DNA of 64,000 bases, from assembly GCF_905475395.1 (NCBI RefSeq), contig NC_058342.1:35236140-35300139 (forward strand), read 5' to 3'. Below, in pieces: positions 1-10,011 of this stretch (its first letter is position 1; each line of letters opens with the position of its first letter). This DNA comes from Chrysoperla carnea (Eukaryota; Arthropoda; Insecta; Neuroptera; Chrysopidae). Below the pieces are notes generated by a model, which made no database searches, had not been told where the DNA came from, and saw only the letters and a list, made by a program, of their open reading frames with translations. A program made the position numbers and the translations under genes.

Positions 1-122
1 CAAATATTTTACTTTTAAAATCAACTGATGTGTCGACTGTCGGTATCATGACAAATATTTTTTTTTACTTTTATTATTTATTATACACAATTGAATTTTA
101 TGTACCGGGAGTTCATTATCAA

Positions 123-413
123 GGTTAGGTTAGGTTATATTGGCTGTCCACGAAGGACACACTTAGACTATAGAGAACCTTTGTGATACCATATATGTGT
201 TTTACCACCTTTCCGCTGATAATTTCATTTATCAGCTCCTTAATTTCAACGGCTGAGTGCACCTTGTTCATGCATATACCATGCACTACACCAGCCAATC
301 ACAACTATTAATTAAATTAAATTTTGTTGCGACGGCGGGAATCGAAACCGGCTAATCTAAGCATACCGCGGGCGGAATTGGTTACGCCATAACCAACTGA
401 GTTAATAGGGCGA
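123..413 (-). mobile_element. SINE1 copy a, near full length, tRNA-derived
   Basis: This is a short interspersed element read on the minus strand. Its tRNA-like head lies at the right end (about 327-413), with A-box- and B-box-like promoter segments for RNA polymerase III. The body includes a conserved hairpin (CTGATAAATGAAATTATCAG). The tail at the left end is (TAACC)n, the complement of the insect telomere unit TTAGG. The 9-bp sequence CATTATCAA flanks both sides (114-122 and 414-422), as expected for target-primed insertion. Four further copies in the window confirm the family. The B box is mutated here (TCGAAACC on the plus strand), so transcription is doubtful. Confidence 0.8.
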
Positions 414-740
414 CATTATCAAAATAGCTACGAATTTTTATCTAAGACAAAGAATTGTAAACTATGGTTTTTAAAGTGAAAATTTCTTTGCGTGTTGGGC
501 ACTTTTGGGATAAAAAACACTGAATTCGAAAAGCTAAATGCTAAAAATTCAATTTGAATTCAACCTGCTGATGGATCAGTGGCAACCCTGCTGAATTGCT
601 AAGTTCAAAACAATATGCTTAATTATACGTACATTATTCGTGACAACAGACGTGTTATTGTACATAATACTTAGACATCATATGTATACATATACAAATT
701 ACACACAGCTGTGCTGTTTTTTAAATTTTTATATACCATG

Positions 741-1050
741 TTGGGCCATACATTTCAAATTTTTGGTCAAATTTAACGAAGCTGCAATATTTTTCAAAAT
801 TGCAACTTCATGATTTCCACATTTGGCACAAGGACTGATATAAGCAAGTGACTAATACAAAAAATGGAAAATACGGGTCAGAATTTGTGGGTTTTAAAGA
901 AAATTTCATTCAAATCGAACATTTGGCCAAGATACGAAAAAATTGAATTTTTATACTTTCATGAAAATCAAAAAAATCTGATTTTGCTCTATCACACTCA
1001 AATTTTATCCTAATATAATAAACCAAGTATATAATTCCACTAATTTTGGG
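741..1050 (+). repeat. Satellite-like unit S300, copy 1
   Basis: The unit runs from a GGGCC motif, through a segment ending GGCACAAGGACTGATATAAG, to a second GGGCC. The same sequence lies on the opposite strand at 1553-1856, but cut at a different point in the cycle: the two halves are in swapped order. That is what two pieces of a head-to-tail satellite with a monomer of about 305 bp would look like. No coding potential is visible. Confidence 0.6.
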
Positions 1051-1552
1051 CCGACGAAACTGATGACATTGCTCTTACGGAGAAATCTCCAAAATTAACG
1101 AAAAAATGCATATTAAAAAATGATTAATAATGCAAATTTTTTTTGTTTGCTAATTTTACAAATTTTATTATGAAATTCGAATAGAAATAACTGTTATTTG
1201 ATTCACTCGTAATTTTGTTTTTAATTTGTGAATTTATTATTTAAACAATCTATAGTTTTTTTTAATTTTATTTTTAAATTTTATCATTTTGTATAAAACA
1301 CTACATATTTGATTTGATCTTTGTTTACCATTTGTCAGTGTACAATTATGTGTAACAAAGATATACGAAATACTCAAATATTTTGTTTTAGAAATGTATT
1401 CACCGTTTAATTAAAAAACAATAAGATTAGAAAAAAATTTCAATTCTTAGTCATAGTTTCTCGCTCCGAATATATAAACTTATGTACTAAATCGAAAGAC
1501 AACGTGGGGGGAAAGGCGTATTTTACTTTTTTCGTGTTAGGTACTCGCATTT

Positions 1553-1856
1553 ATCAGTCCTTGTGCCAAAAGTGGACACCATGAAGTTGCAATCTTGAAA
1601 AATATTACAGTTTCGTTAAATTTTATCAAAAGTTCGAAAAGTGTGGCCCAAAATTAGTGGAATTACATGTTGGATAAAATTTGGGTGTGATAGAGCAAAA
1701 TCAGATTTTTAAATTTCATGCCGTCGTAAAGGATAAAAAATCAATTTTTTTGGGTATTTTGTTCGATTTAAATGAAATTTTTTTTTTGAAACACACTAAT
1801 TTTGGGTCGTTTTCCCCATTTTTCGTTTAAGTTACCCGCTTATATCAGAGCCAAAT
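1553..1856 (-). repeat. Satellite-like unit S300, copy 2 (inverted)
   Basis: This is the reverse-complement partner of 741-1050, with about 500 bp between them. Matching stretches include the segments around GGCACAAGGACTGATA and around TCTGATTTTGCTCTATCACA. Its halves are permuted relative to copy 1. The 500-bp spacer is AT-rich, with long T and A runs and nothing recognisable. Confidence 0.6.
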
Positions 1857-1895
1857 GTACTACTAACTACTAAAGTAAAAAATGTTCCTTATAAA

Positions 1896-2195
1896 TAAAT
1901 AATGGGGTTTAACCTCCGTTTCTCTGACATATGCGCCTATAACAGAGGCCACCCACATCATTATTTGTTAATCTTTATTTATTCATTTACAAACATATTT
2001 TACAATTATATTTTGATGTGGGTGGAGTCGGTTACTTCGTTCTTATCCAAGCGACGACAATGTGATCAATTCTACCGTCTCCATTAATTATATATTGTTC
2101 AAACTGCCGCTGCCTGGATTCGAACCCGCAACCTAACACTAAGTGAACAAACGATCGGAGACTAGCGCCTTAGACCGCTCGCCCACTTAGGCTCT
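1896..2195 (-). mobile_element. SINE2 copy a, complete, class II tRNA-derived
   Basis: The tRNA-like head is at the right end. Read on the minus strand it has a D-arm like that of Leu or Ser tRNAs (GGGCGAGCGGTCTAAGGC) and a canonical B box (GGTTCGAATCC). The body carries an inverted pair, CCACCCACATC and GATGTGGGTGG. The left end is the 3' tail, an (ATT)n-type simple repeat. An 11-bp target duplication, TTCCTTATAAA, flanks it at 1885-1895 and 2196-2206. A 61-residue open frame across it is a translation artefact shared by the other copies. Confidence 0.85.
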
Positions 2196-2689
2196 TTCCT
2201 TATAAAAATCAGTCTTTACAATTTATAAACAGACAAAAAAACATGTGTCAATTAAGACTAGATAAAGTTTAAAATAACTGCACAAGGAAAAACAACTTTT
2301 GTTTGAATCAGGAAATGAAATTGTTATGAAAAATAAGTGGTCGCAGATGACGTTAAACGATCTTCAAACATCCTGTATATAAAGTCCGAATGAAGAATGA
2401 AAATTATTTGAAAATGAAGAATGACGTTACACACAGATACAAGCCAGACATGTTTTGCTTGTACAAATAAATAAAATTGTTTTATATAAGTAATAAGTGT
2501 ACATACAAACATTACACACACTCACATACACGCATAGATGTTCAAATACGTTAATATTTATTTAATACGATTTTTGTATTGCAAATTTCCTTTTTAAAAA
2601 GAAAAATAAATTGTGTTATTAATTATAATATATTTTGTTACTTTCTCATTGACTATATAGGTGAAGTATAACATTAAAGTATGCTTCAA

Positions 2690-2910
2690 ATTGAATAAAT
2701 ATGGCAAATGGAGCGACGAATGTGGTACAACTAATGTGGTACCAAGTTGAGTGGTGAAGTTGACACAAACGCATGAGTTGTTTGTATGAAAGTAATATAA
2801 AAACAAATTTTAAATATTGTTAAACAATCTTTTTTTGATTGGTTCTACCACTTATAAATATTATAACAAAATACTTATGTGATTGTCACAGCCACATGAG
2901 CAGGTCTTAG
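2690..2910 (-). repeat. Dispersed repeat R2, uninterrupted copy
   Basis: The sequence matches the reverse complement of 5790-6480. It includes a block reading CAACTCATGCGTTTGTGTC on the minus strand and the segment ending in a TGTGACAATCACAT-like motif. It lacks the 423-bp insertion found in the other copy, so it is a paralogous empty site for that transposon. The family itself is unclassified. Confidence 0.65.
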
Positions 2911-3946
2911 TGTTTTAAGTCCACTACAATACCGACTGCGCTACTGATAGCTTTATAAGTGCACAAATATGGTATATATATTAGAAAAATGATCCGTAAG
3001 TTTATTTCAAACTCACTGTAAGTTAGTAACAACAATCTTCAAGTAGTTGACACACTCACATACGAACTAAACATGATAGATATGTGTTCATAATAACCAA
3101 ATCCTATATTAAAAGCAAACGCAAAGAAGTTTTCATTTAATTCATCGATTTGCTTTATTTACACGATTATATATTTCAACTAAGTACAATTTGATTTCCC
3201 ATCAATAAAATGCATGACTTTAGACTAAAATCAATCTCTTTCATAGAAGTAATGATTTCTTTTATTTAACTTCAGTGATTTTGTATCAATGAATTCATAT
3301 TTTACATTCAATCCCATTCTATTGTAAATACAAATATTTAGCTGTACTTGGTTCAATCGTTAGCACACTTTGAGGTGCCAACTCTGTAATTGCTTCTTTG
3401 CTGACCGTTTAAATCCGCCACTGCATCTTCAATCACAATTACAATAATCGGCATTCGCTAGAGTATTTTTTTTTTTACACAAAAGAGTAAAAAGTATTTT
3501 AAATAGTATAAAAAAAAATTTCATGAATACAAAAAAAATATATAAAATATTTCGAAAATAAAATAACTTTTTTTTTTAATATATTAAAAACAATTTATTT
3601 TATAAATATATTACTGTTAAGATAAAAATTGTATAATAAATATTTTCTTTTTCTGAAATAAATAATAAAATATTAATAATAATTGTTAATAAACGGTGTA
3701 CGCGCCATTTTAAATTATAAGTTATAATAAATTATTAATAATGTAACTTGAGATTATTAAAAACAAAATTACAAATATTGATATTAAAAAAAAATTTTTT
3801 TATTTTAAAAATTGTTCAATATGCTCTTATTGGACTGTTCAATCGCGTAGTTAAAGCCACTACACACGATCAAAGAATTTGCGCAATAATCTTGTTTGAG
3901 TAAACAATTTTTGATCGTGCAAATAATTTGATATAAGAACGTCCTC
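2911..3946. other. AT-rich spacer without recognisable genes
   Basis: About 1 kb with long A and T runs, especially 3460-3810. No tRNA, conserved open frame or copy of the window's repeats was seen here. Confidence 0.5.
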
Positions 3947-4830
3947 AACCAATTCCGCCCGCTTAGGGTAGCGGATTCGATTCCCGCCGTCGCAACTAAA
4001 TTAATTTAATTAATAATTGTGATACGCTGGTGTAGTGCATGATATATGCATGAAGGAGGTGCACTCAGCCTCTGAAATTGAGGAGCTGATAAATGGAATT
4101 ATCAGCGGAAAGGTGGTTGTTTCGGACAGTTTGTTAAAAAACTAATGTAATAAAATGAATAACAAATATCTTGGGTCTTTGTCCAACTTATTACTGTGTG
4201 TCCGAAACAGTAATGAATCGTAATTGAAATGAAAAGGACAATTTCGGAATAATTAGATTCAATGCGGAATAATTTCAGAGACTGAACGGAATGAAAATGT
4301 TGGCTCTACAGTCAGATTCATAAAATATCTCGAAAATTACTCATTTAATGGTCAAATAAACACGATTTTTGTAATTTTCGGGTCAAAATTACCTTATAAA
4401 CTTAGTTTTATCGAAATCGGAAACAAAAACTTTTTTTACACTTTTTGCAATTTGTAAAATTCGAAAAAATCATAAAAAATTCAAAAAAACACAATTTTTG
4501 TAATTTTTGGTTGGGTTGGGTTGGGTTGGGTTGGGCTGGGTTGGGTTGGGTTGGGTTGGGTTGGGTTGGGTTAGGTTGGGTTAGGTTGGGTTAGGTTGGG
4601 TTAGGTTGGGTTAGGTTGGGTTAGGCTGGGTTAGGCTGGGTTAGGTTGGGTTAGGCTGGGTTAGGCTGGGTTAGGTTGGGTTAGGTTGGGTTGGGTTGAG
4701 TGTGGGTGTTGGTGTGGGTGTTGGTGTGGGTGTGGGAGTGGGAGTGGCAGTGGCAGTGGCAGTGGCAGTGGCAGTGGCAGTGGGAGTGGGAGTGGGAGTG
4801 GGAGTGGGAGTGAGTTAGGTTTTTTTTTCA
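3947..4830 (+). mobile_element. Composite SINE1 copy b (5'-truncated) carrying telomere-like and G-rich arrays
   Basis: It starts inside the tRNA-like head at AACCAATTCCGCC, keeps a B-box-like segment and the SINE1 body to GGAAAGGTGGT (about 4116), then changes into a second segment beginning TGTTTCGGACAG. This segment includes an AT-rich stretch (4318-4490) related to the 307-bp satellite, then a (TTGGG)n and (TTAGGTTGGG)n array (4509-4697), then (GTGTTG)n, (GTGGGA)n and (GTGGCA)n arrays (4698-4818). The same junction recurs at 41.45 kb. Compared with that copy, this one has about 130 extra bases (near 4145-4275) and lacks the SINE 3' tail. It ends in GTGAGTTAGG followed by a T run. Confidence 0.75.
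4509..4818 (+). repeat. Telomere-like (TTAGGTTGGG)n plus (GTGGGA)n tandem arrays
   Basis: The first half alternates TTGGG and TTAGG pentamers with a few GGCTGGG variants. TTAGG is the common arthropod telomere repeat, but this block is interstitial. The second half is a hexamer array moving through GTGTTG, GTGGGA and GTGGCA variants. The plus strand has many runs of three guanines, so G-quadruplex formation is plausible. Confidence 0.85.
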
Positions 4831-5789
4831 ATTTCATTGATCATTTATAATAGTGTATTATAGTGTTCCTAGCACATGGAGTTTTAACTATAGAAGGTTT
4901 TAAGATTCGACATCGCCGGCTATACGTGCTATGAACTGTTGGGAATAATTTAGTCATATTATTATAATAAAAAGTAGACTTCCATAGTGATTAGTGCTCT
5001 ATAGTGAATTTGGTTTTTCAACGGGGGTTTTTCTTTTGTTTCGTGTATTTATATGTTTGTGAAGTCATATTATTACTCAAGAAATTTTTGTTGATTTTAG
5101 CAAAATTCCATACGAAAATCATATAATAAATTTATTATGTCTATTTGGACACTAATTACTTTATGATTGGTAAACACACATACATTTTTTATACCCTATG
5201 TAAATGTAATTTACACACAGGGTATATTATACAGAGTTGATAATTATTATAGTGGAATAAGAATCTTTAAAAGGTGGATTTAAAAATGAGGTTCTAAATT
5301 CATGCGTTACGGACCCGGATTTTTTCAAAACAAGAAGATATCTTAAATAATATTATGATTTTAACTATTTTTAAAGTATACAGAGTTTAAAATAAACATT
5401 ATGGTGCCCAATCTTACCCTATACACAATTTTACAAATAACAGTATAGCATAATCTACCAGAAAAACGAAATACACAAAATAATATACATATGAACTTCT
5501 TATAAACAAACAAAAATTATATATGTCGAAGGCATCGAATGTACTCGTCATTTTGCTAAATGTCTACAGATATCGAGATCAATTCGAAACCTTGGCGATT
5601 AATTCAAAAACGTTTGAGAAAGTCGGAAAGCAATTTTTCTTTGTAATTTCGATTAAACTATTTTTATGAGTCGAAAATATCGTCAAAAATCGCCTCTAAA
5701 TATAGAATGTTACAGTAGTTCATATGTCGCTGGTTCAAATCCGACTTGAAGAAATACACTTTTTTTAAAATAAACCAATTAGCAGGTAA
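4831..5789. other. Unassigned spacer with a short hairpin
   Basis: No gene or window-level repeat was recognised. At 5191-5225 there is a near-perfect inverted repeat with arms ATACCCT...GTAAAT and ATTTAC...AGGGTAT and a very short loop. Such hairpins occur near ends of some transposons, but no element boundary could be shown. Confidence 0.45.
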
Positions 5790-6480
5790 AAACCTTTTAT
5801 TTTTTTTACCTGCTCATGGGTTGTGACAATCACATCAGTATTTTGTTATAATACAGTGCAACCTTAATATAACGAACCTCAATATAACGAATTCCTCGAT
5901 TTAACAAATTTTTCGCAATCCCCTTGAATTGTCCATAAGAGTCAATATAAAATATACCTCTACATTACGAATATTTTTTGCGAACAGTCTCTTTATAACG
6001 AATTTTCAACTATAATAAAAAATTTAAATACCTCTAAATAACGAAATTCGTCAATTCAAAACCTTTATATAACGTATAAAGTCCCACCAAAATATGACAG
6101 TTAGTTTGCTCCATAGTATGTAATTCATGTCGCGAGAGGTTCCGACACTTTTTTCCTCTTTATAACGAATTTTAGACCAACTTAACCTCAATATTACAAA
6201 CCTCGGTTTAATGAATTACTTGATATAACGAATATTTACTGGTTCCCTTCAGATTTGTTATATCGAGGTTGCACTGTATTTATAAGTGGTAGAACCAATC
6301 AAAAAAAGATTGTTTAAAACTATGTTGCATTTCAAAACAACAATATTTGAGATTTGTAAGACAGTATATTACTTTCATATAAACAACTCATGCGTTTGTG
6401 TCAACTTCACCACTCAACCCAGTACGGTAGTTATATCACATTCGTGGTCCCATTCACCATATTTCATCTCACGATGAAGT
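5790..6480 (+). repeat. Dispersed repeat R2, copy interrupted by a transposon
   Basis: Its left part is about 5800-5853 and its right part about 6277-6470. Together they reconstitute the sequence of 2690-2910 on the opposite strand. The interruption is the TA-flanked element at 5854-6276. Confidence 0.65.
5854..6276. mobile_element. pogo/Tigger-like non-autonomous DNA transposon, 423 bp
   Basis: The ends are inverted repeats: CAGTGCAACCTTAATATAAC on the left and GTTATATCGAGGTTGCACTG on the right. The start CAGTG with an AACCT(C)GATATAACG continuation is characteristic of pogo/Tigger members of the Tc1-mariner superfamily. TA dinucleotides flank it (5852-5853, 6277-6278). The paralogous empty site at 2.86 kb has a single TA at that point, which fixes both ends. 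The inside has repeated TATAACGAA motifs and no transposase frame, so the copy is a deletion derivative that would need an enzyme supplied elsewhere. Confidence 0.88.
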
Positions 6481-6929
6481 TGAGACAACCTCATATCGGT
6501 TGGTATTTAGAACTTTTTCTCAGTGCGCCACTTTAATGTTTTAGATTTTACGAGTGTCATTAAACAAAATGACGAATTTGAATGATACCTGCGACAAATA
6601 TATATAGTCAGTCTGTCCATATATAAACGTATATATTAGATTAATATTATGTGTTTGTGTTTAATATTGTCTGTGTGTAACCCCTCTTCCCCTAAAAGAA
6701 AACAAAACAGCCACCTCAGAATGGACTTCGAATAATATATAAAAGTGGGGATTTTCAAATAAACAGTACTAGAATAACAATAAAATGTGTTTTTAGAGTA
6801 TATTCAAGGATGCACAAAATGTTTTTCATCATATTTCTGAGATTTTTCCAACAATTCATTTTAATCTATACGTACATACCACTGCTGTATGATGTAGTAC
6901 ACTATTTTTACAATATTGTACAAAGACAA

Positions 6930-7420
6930 ATACCTTAATAGAAACATTAGCATTAAATACTAATAAATAAAGCACAAACTTTCGTCTTCAATATAAGAAA
7001 TGAATCCTTATTTAATTGCACTAACAAACACAGTAAACGTAAATTGAATCACACGGTAAATCAAGAACAACAACAGTAATAACATGCACCCATAAGAGCA
7101 GGTAGATTCCGGCTTACAAAACAGGCGGGATGCGAGGTTAAGATAACTCAAGTGACTTGCTTCTGATGGAGTGGTTATCTAACTACACCAAAAAACAACT
7201 TTCAACGCAAAACAAAAGACAGACGAAGTTTTTTTTTGTTTTTCAGTTTTAAAAAAATTGATTTAGTTTTATTTTTTGAAATGCGGGCTGTTTTGGGGAG
7301 GGGAGGGTAAGGAGCCCTGTGATCCCCCCTTGAATCCGCGCCTGAAAAAGAGTCAAGTTTTCTGACTTTTGTTTGGAAATTTGGTATAAATACTCCACTA
7401 TGCTATGGTTAGATTCACAC
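6930..7420 (+). repeat. Dispersed repeat R9, copy a, with a nested insertion
   Basis: It shares a long block with 43715-44060 and 61600-61885, including AGAGCAGGTAGATT, GGCTTACAAAACAGG and CAACTTTCAACGCAAAACAA. The match ends near the motif GGAAATTTGGTATAAATA. The family is unclassified and no terminal repeats were found. Between 7222 and 7352 this copy holds about 130 bp absent from the other two. Confidence 0.6.
7222..7352 (-). mobile_element. Short insertion inside R9, possibly a retroelement 3' fragment
   Basis: It is defined by comparison with the other two R9 copies, which read straight through from AAAAGA to the TTCTGACTTTT motif. Read on the minus strand it starts GGCGCGGATTCAAGGGGGG and ends in an A-rich run, and the flanks look like AAAAGAC and AAAAGAG. 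An A-rich end and a short flanking duplication suggest a 5'-truncated non-LTR insertion. A 104-residue frame over this area (7249-7563, minus) reads partly through it and is not supported as a gene. Confidence 0.4.
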
Positions 7421-7984
7421 ATAAATGCCATGTACTTTAAAACTTCATTTGCTATGTCCAAAAATTTGGACTGCCCTTGTTTAATGAATTGTACATAAAT
7501 AAATGTATGGCGGTTTTTGAGTGAACGAGAAAAAAACTTTTTTTTTTTTTGGAAAGAATACATACTTTTAGTTATTAATCTGACCTAAACAAATATTACT
7601 TAAGTCTTTGTGTAATCTTCAGTACAACAGACCTTAAAAAAAGAATTTATTAAACCCTTATTTGAAAGCATTTATACATACACAGTTGATTTTATTTTTG
7701 TTAGTGTGTTTATTTACTTATATTTACCCTAAAAGAAAACAATTTTAAAATAATTTTAATTTTTTTTTTATTTTCGAAATTGTTTATTATTTACAAAAAA
7801 AAAATTTTTTTTAAAGAAATTTACACAGCTTGTGTTATACGTCTTAGGGACTTTTTTTTATATTTTTGTTTATTTAGGGTTGTGAATGTATACGGAATAT
7901 TGCAATAAAAAAATATATTTTTGACAACGTTGTTTAAAAATTTCTGGGTAGTTCCATGAAAAAATGTACCATGAAGGAAAGCAA

Positions 7985-9000
7985 CGATTCCACTGAGAAT
8001 TCATTACCGCCCTCTACTCTTTTCCATCTCGGTCACATACGAAAAGATTAATGTCTCACTACGCTCAATTCGTCAATAAAAAAACTACATCTCCACTGTC
8101 TCCAGAAGTTTTTCTGTGCTTTTTACCCGCAAACAATTAACATCTTTTTGGCTGTGTTAAAATATTTCAAAAAAATTTAACAAAAGACTGTATGTGATGC
8201 TGAGATTATCAACATCAGACAGCCAGTTAAACGGCTCCACAATTGTTCTTCAATTCAACTGTTCAATCTGGCCACAGAATGATCTGATGCGGGTTAATCT
8301 TAGCGTACTTGTACTACCGTCGAGACGAATCGGAACTGTGCCATCAGTGCCCATAGTAATGCGTTCCTCAGATAACCACTTCCAGATCACGTTGAGTATT
8401 GATTGAACAATTGAAAGTGACCAGCTTGCATGAGCTTTGAACCCTAAACCTATGGATTAGAAGGCCAACACTCTACCAAGCAACCACGCTCACCGTTGGG
8501 TATGACAACAAAAAAATATAATAAATATTTTTTGATTTTTGTTCAATTGTAAAATACAAAATATATATTTTGATTTCGTTTAATGATTAAATTGAGTGTG
8601 TATACTTTTGTGCTGTAGTCACTTTGTGTATAGTTATTATTCCTTTCAAGTATGCCGAAGATCAAGTAAACCGATTTATAAAAACTTAGATGGTCGAGGA
8701 TATCAGATGAGATGAAAAGGGTACTTACAAATCTATCATTTTTTGGGACAAATTTTTGGAAATATTTTAATTGAAATTGAAATATTTGAATTGACTTTGT
8801 TCTTTTGAATTATTGTTTCAAATTACCTAATTATCTGACCATTTCACTTTTCGAAATGAATTGAGGCAGGATCATTTCCATGGTAATTATTTATATGTTA
8901 AAATTATATGTCATGCCTTTTCCAAACTGAATCTATTTTGAACATCATCGTCATTTTTTTAGTTTTTTCGGGTACGAAACTCTAAGCTCTTATAAACACT
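7985..9000 (+). mobile_element. R3 element copy 1 (tRNA-Arg-derived), with extended 3' region
   Basis: The core 7985-8660 matches three other copies. It contains a tRNA-like segment on the minus strand (about 8428-8505). In copy 2 that segment folds with loop CTTCTAA, giving anticodon TCT (Arg), and it has a weak B box (GGGTTCAAAGCTC). After the core, most of a 65-80 bp terminal repeat is missing here (only GTAAACCGATTTAT remains near 8668). About 300 bp follow that match 49930-50285 on the opposite strand. A shared 60-residue frame (8194-8406) is conserved between copies only because the DNA is. Confidence 0.7.
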
Positions 9001-9370
9001 AAAATCATAAACAAAATCAATTCTAATTACTTTTTAAAAAAATGTTAATCTCTTTTAAAATAGATAATCTTTGTTTTAAATAAATTAATAGCATAATGAT
9101 AATAATCGAATCACACAGTATCTAAATAACAATAACAAATAATTTTATTGTATAGGTATTATTGATTATTTAAGATAATTTCATAGATGACACGTAATTC
9201 AAAAGAGATTACTGACACGCAATTCGTAATAATTATTATATTTATATAAATACAGGGTATTTAAAAACTAAACACCCTGCTAAAGTTTTATTATTGATAC
9301 CACTCCAAGCAATATACAACAAGTTCAAATTGGTGAAATATTGAAATTTATAAAAATATAGCTACTTTAA

Positions 9371-10007
9371 GGATGTATGAGCATGACAACAATGTTTGAT
9401 TTAAAGGCTCAAAATTTGTTTGTAGGTAGTCTTTTACTCAAAGAATATGTGGTTAAAATTTCAGCTTAGGTATCCGTGCAAATTTTTAAGAAAAAAGTCA
9501 TTAAAAATCGATATAAAATACATTGGCTCTTATGGAGGAATCTCAAAAAACGACATATTTTGGAAGTTTTTGATAATTTTCATTTGGAATGAATGAAAAC
9601 AAATTAAAAAAAAACTTTTTAATAGAAAGTAAACATATTAGCAATGAATTAGAAAAGAAAAAAACTAAGTGTCACCGTCCATATAAGGGATGTAAGAGCA
9701 GGGTAGATTAAGGGTTGAAATTATTTTTATCTTATTTTCAACTTTGATGATGAATTTTGTTATAACTTCATGAATGTAGACGAAAAATAAGAATAAAATT
9801 TTTCGATATGTGTCTTGGTTTTCGAAATATCGAAAGCTAAATAATTAAACAAAATTTTCAATTTTCGATATTTTGAAAATTAAGCCAGATATCGAAAAAT
9901 TTTATTCTTACTTTTCGTCTTATATCGTCAAGTAATAATATAAATTTACCATCAAAATTGAAAATGTCTATTTTTAAATTTGTGCCCCACTACCATGCTC
10001 ATACATC
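9371..10007 (-). mobile_element. TTAA-flanked miniature inverted-repeat transposon, copy A
   Basis: Ends are GGATGTATGAGCATG and its inverse CATGCTCATACATC, flanked by TTAA at 9367-9370 and 10008-10011. It is in the opposite orientation to the copy at 39952. One terminal base is missing at the right end. Inside lies a long imperfect hairpin built around TCGATAT motifs. There is no coding frame. TTAA target duplication is typical of piggyBac-type transposases, but the ends do not start with the usual CCC/GGG, so the superfamily is not assigned. Confidence 0.82.
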
Positions 10008-10011
10008 TTAA

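Noticed and set aside
1902..2087. Similar short frames over 1902-2087, 24783-25070 and 33266-33520
   Set aside because: All lie inside SINE2 copies on the strand opposite to the element. They are shared because the SINE is shared.
1896..2195. A functional class II tRNA gene at the SINE2 head
   Set aside because: A and B boxes are present, but acceptor and anticodon stems do not pair as a tRNA and the sequence continues into the SINE body. The same holds for the SINE1 and R3 heads.
4509..4818. A true chromosome end or CRISPR-like array
   Set aside because: The TTAGG-type array is interstitial, interrupted by TTGGG units, and part of a mobile composite. Repeats are contiguous without spacers, so it is not a CRISPR.
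7249..7563. A 104-residue minus-strand frame that looks moderately protein-like
   Set aside because: It crosses the border between R9 and the nested insertion, and its C-terminal part is translated from the insertion. R9 copies elsewhere do not keep the frame.
8194..8406. Conserved 60-70 residue frame repeated at 48622, 50618 (minus) and 53963
   Set aside because: Conservation follows the whole R3 DNA element, including non-coding parts and a tRNA-like segment, and the start of the frame differs between copies.
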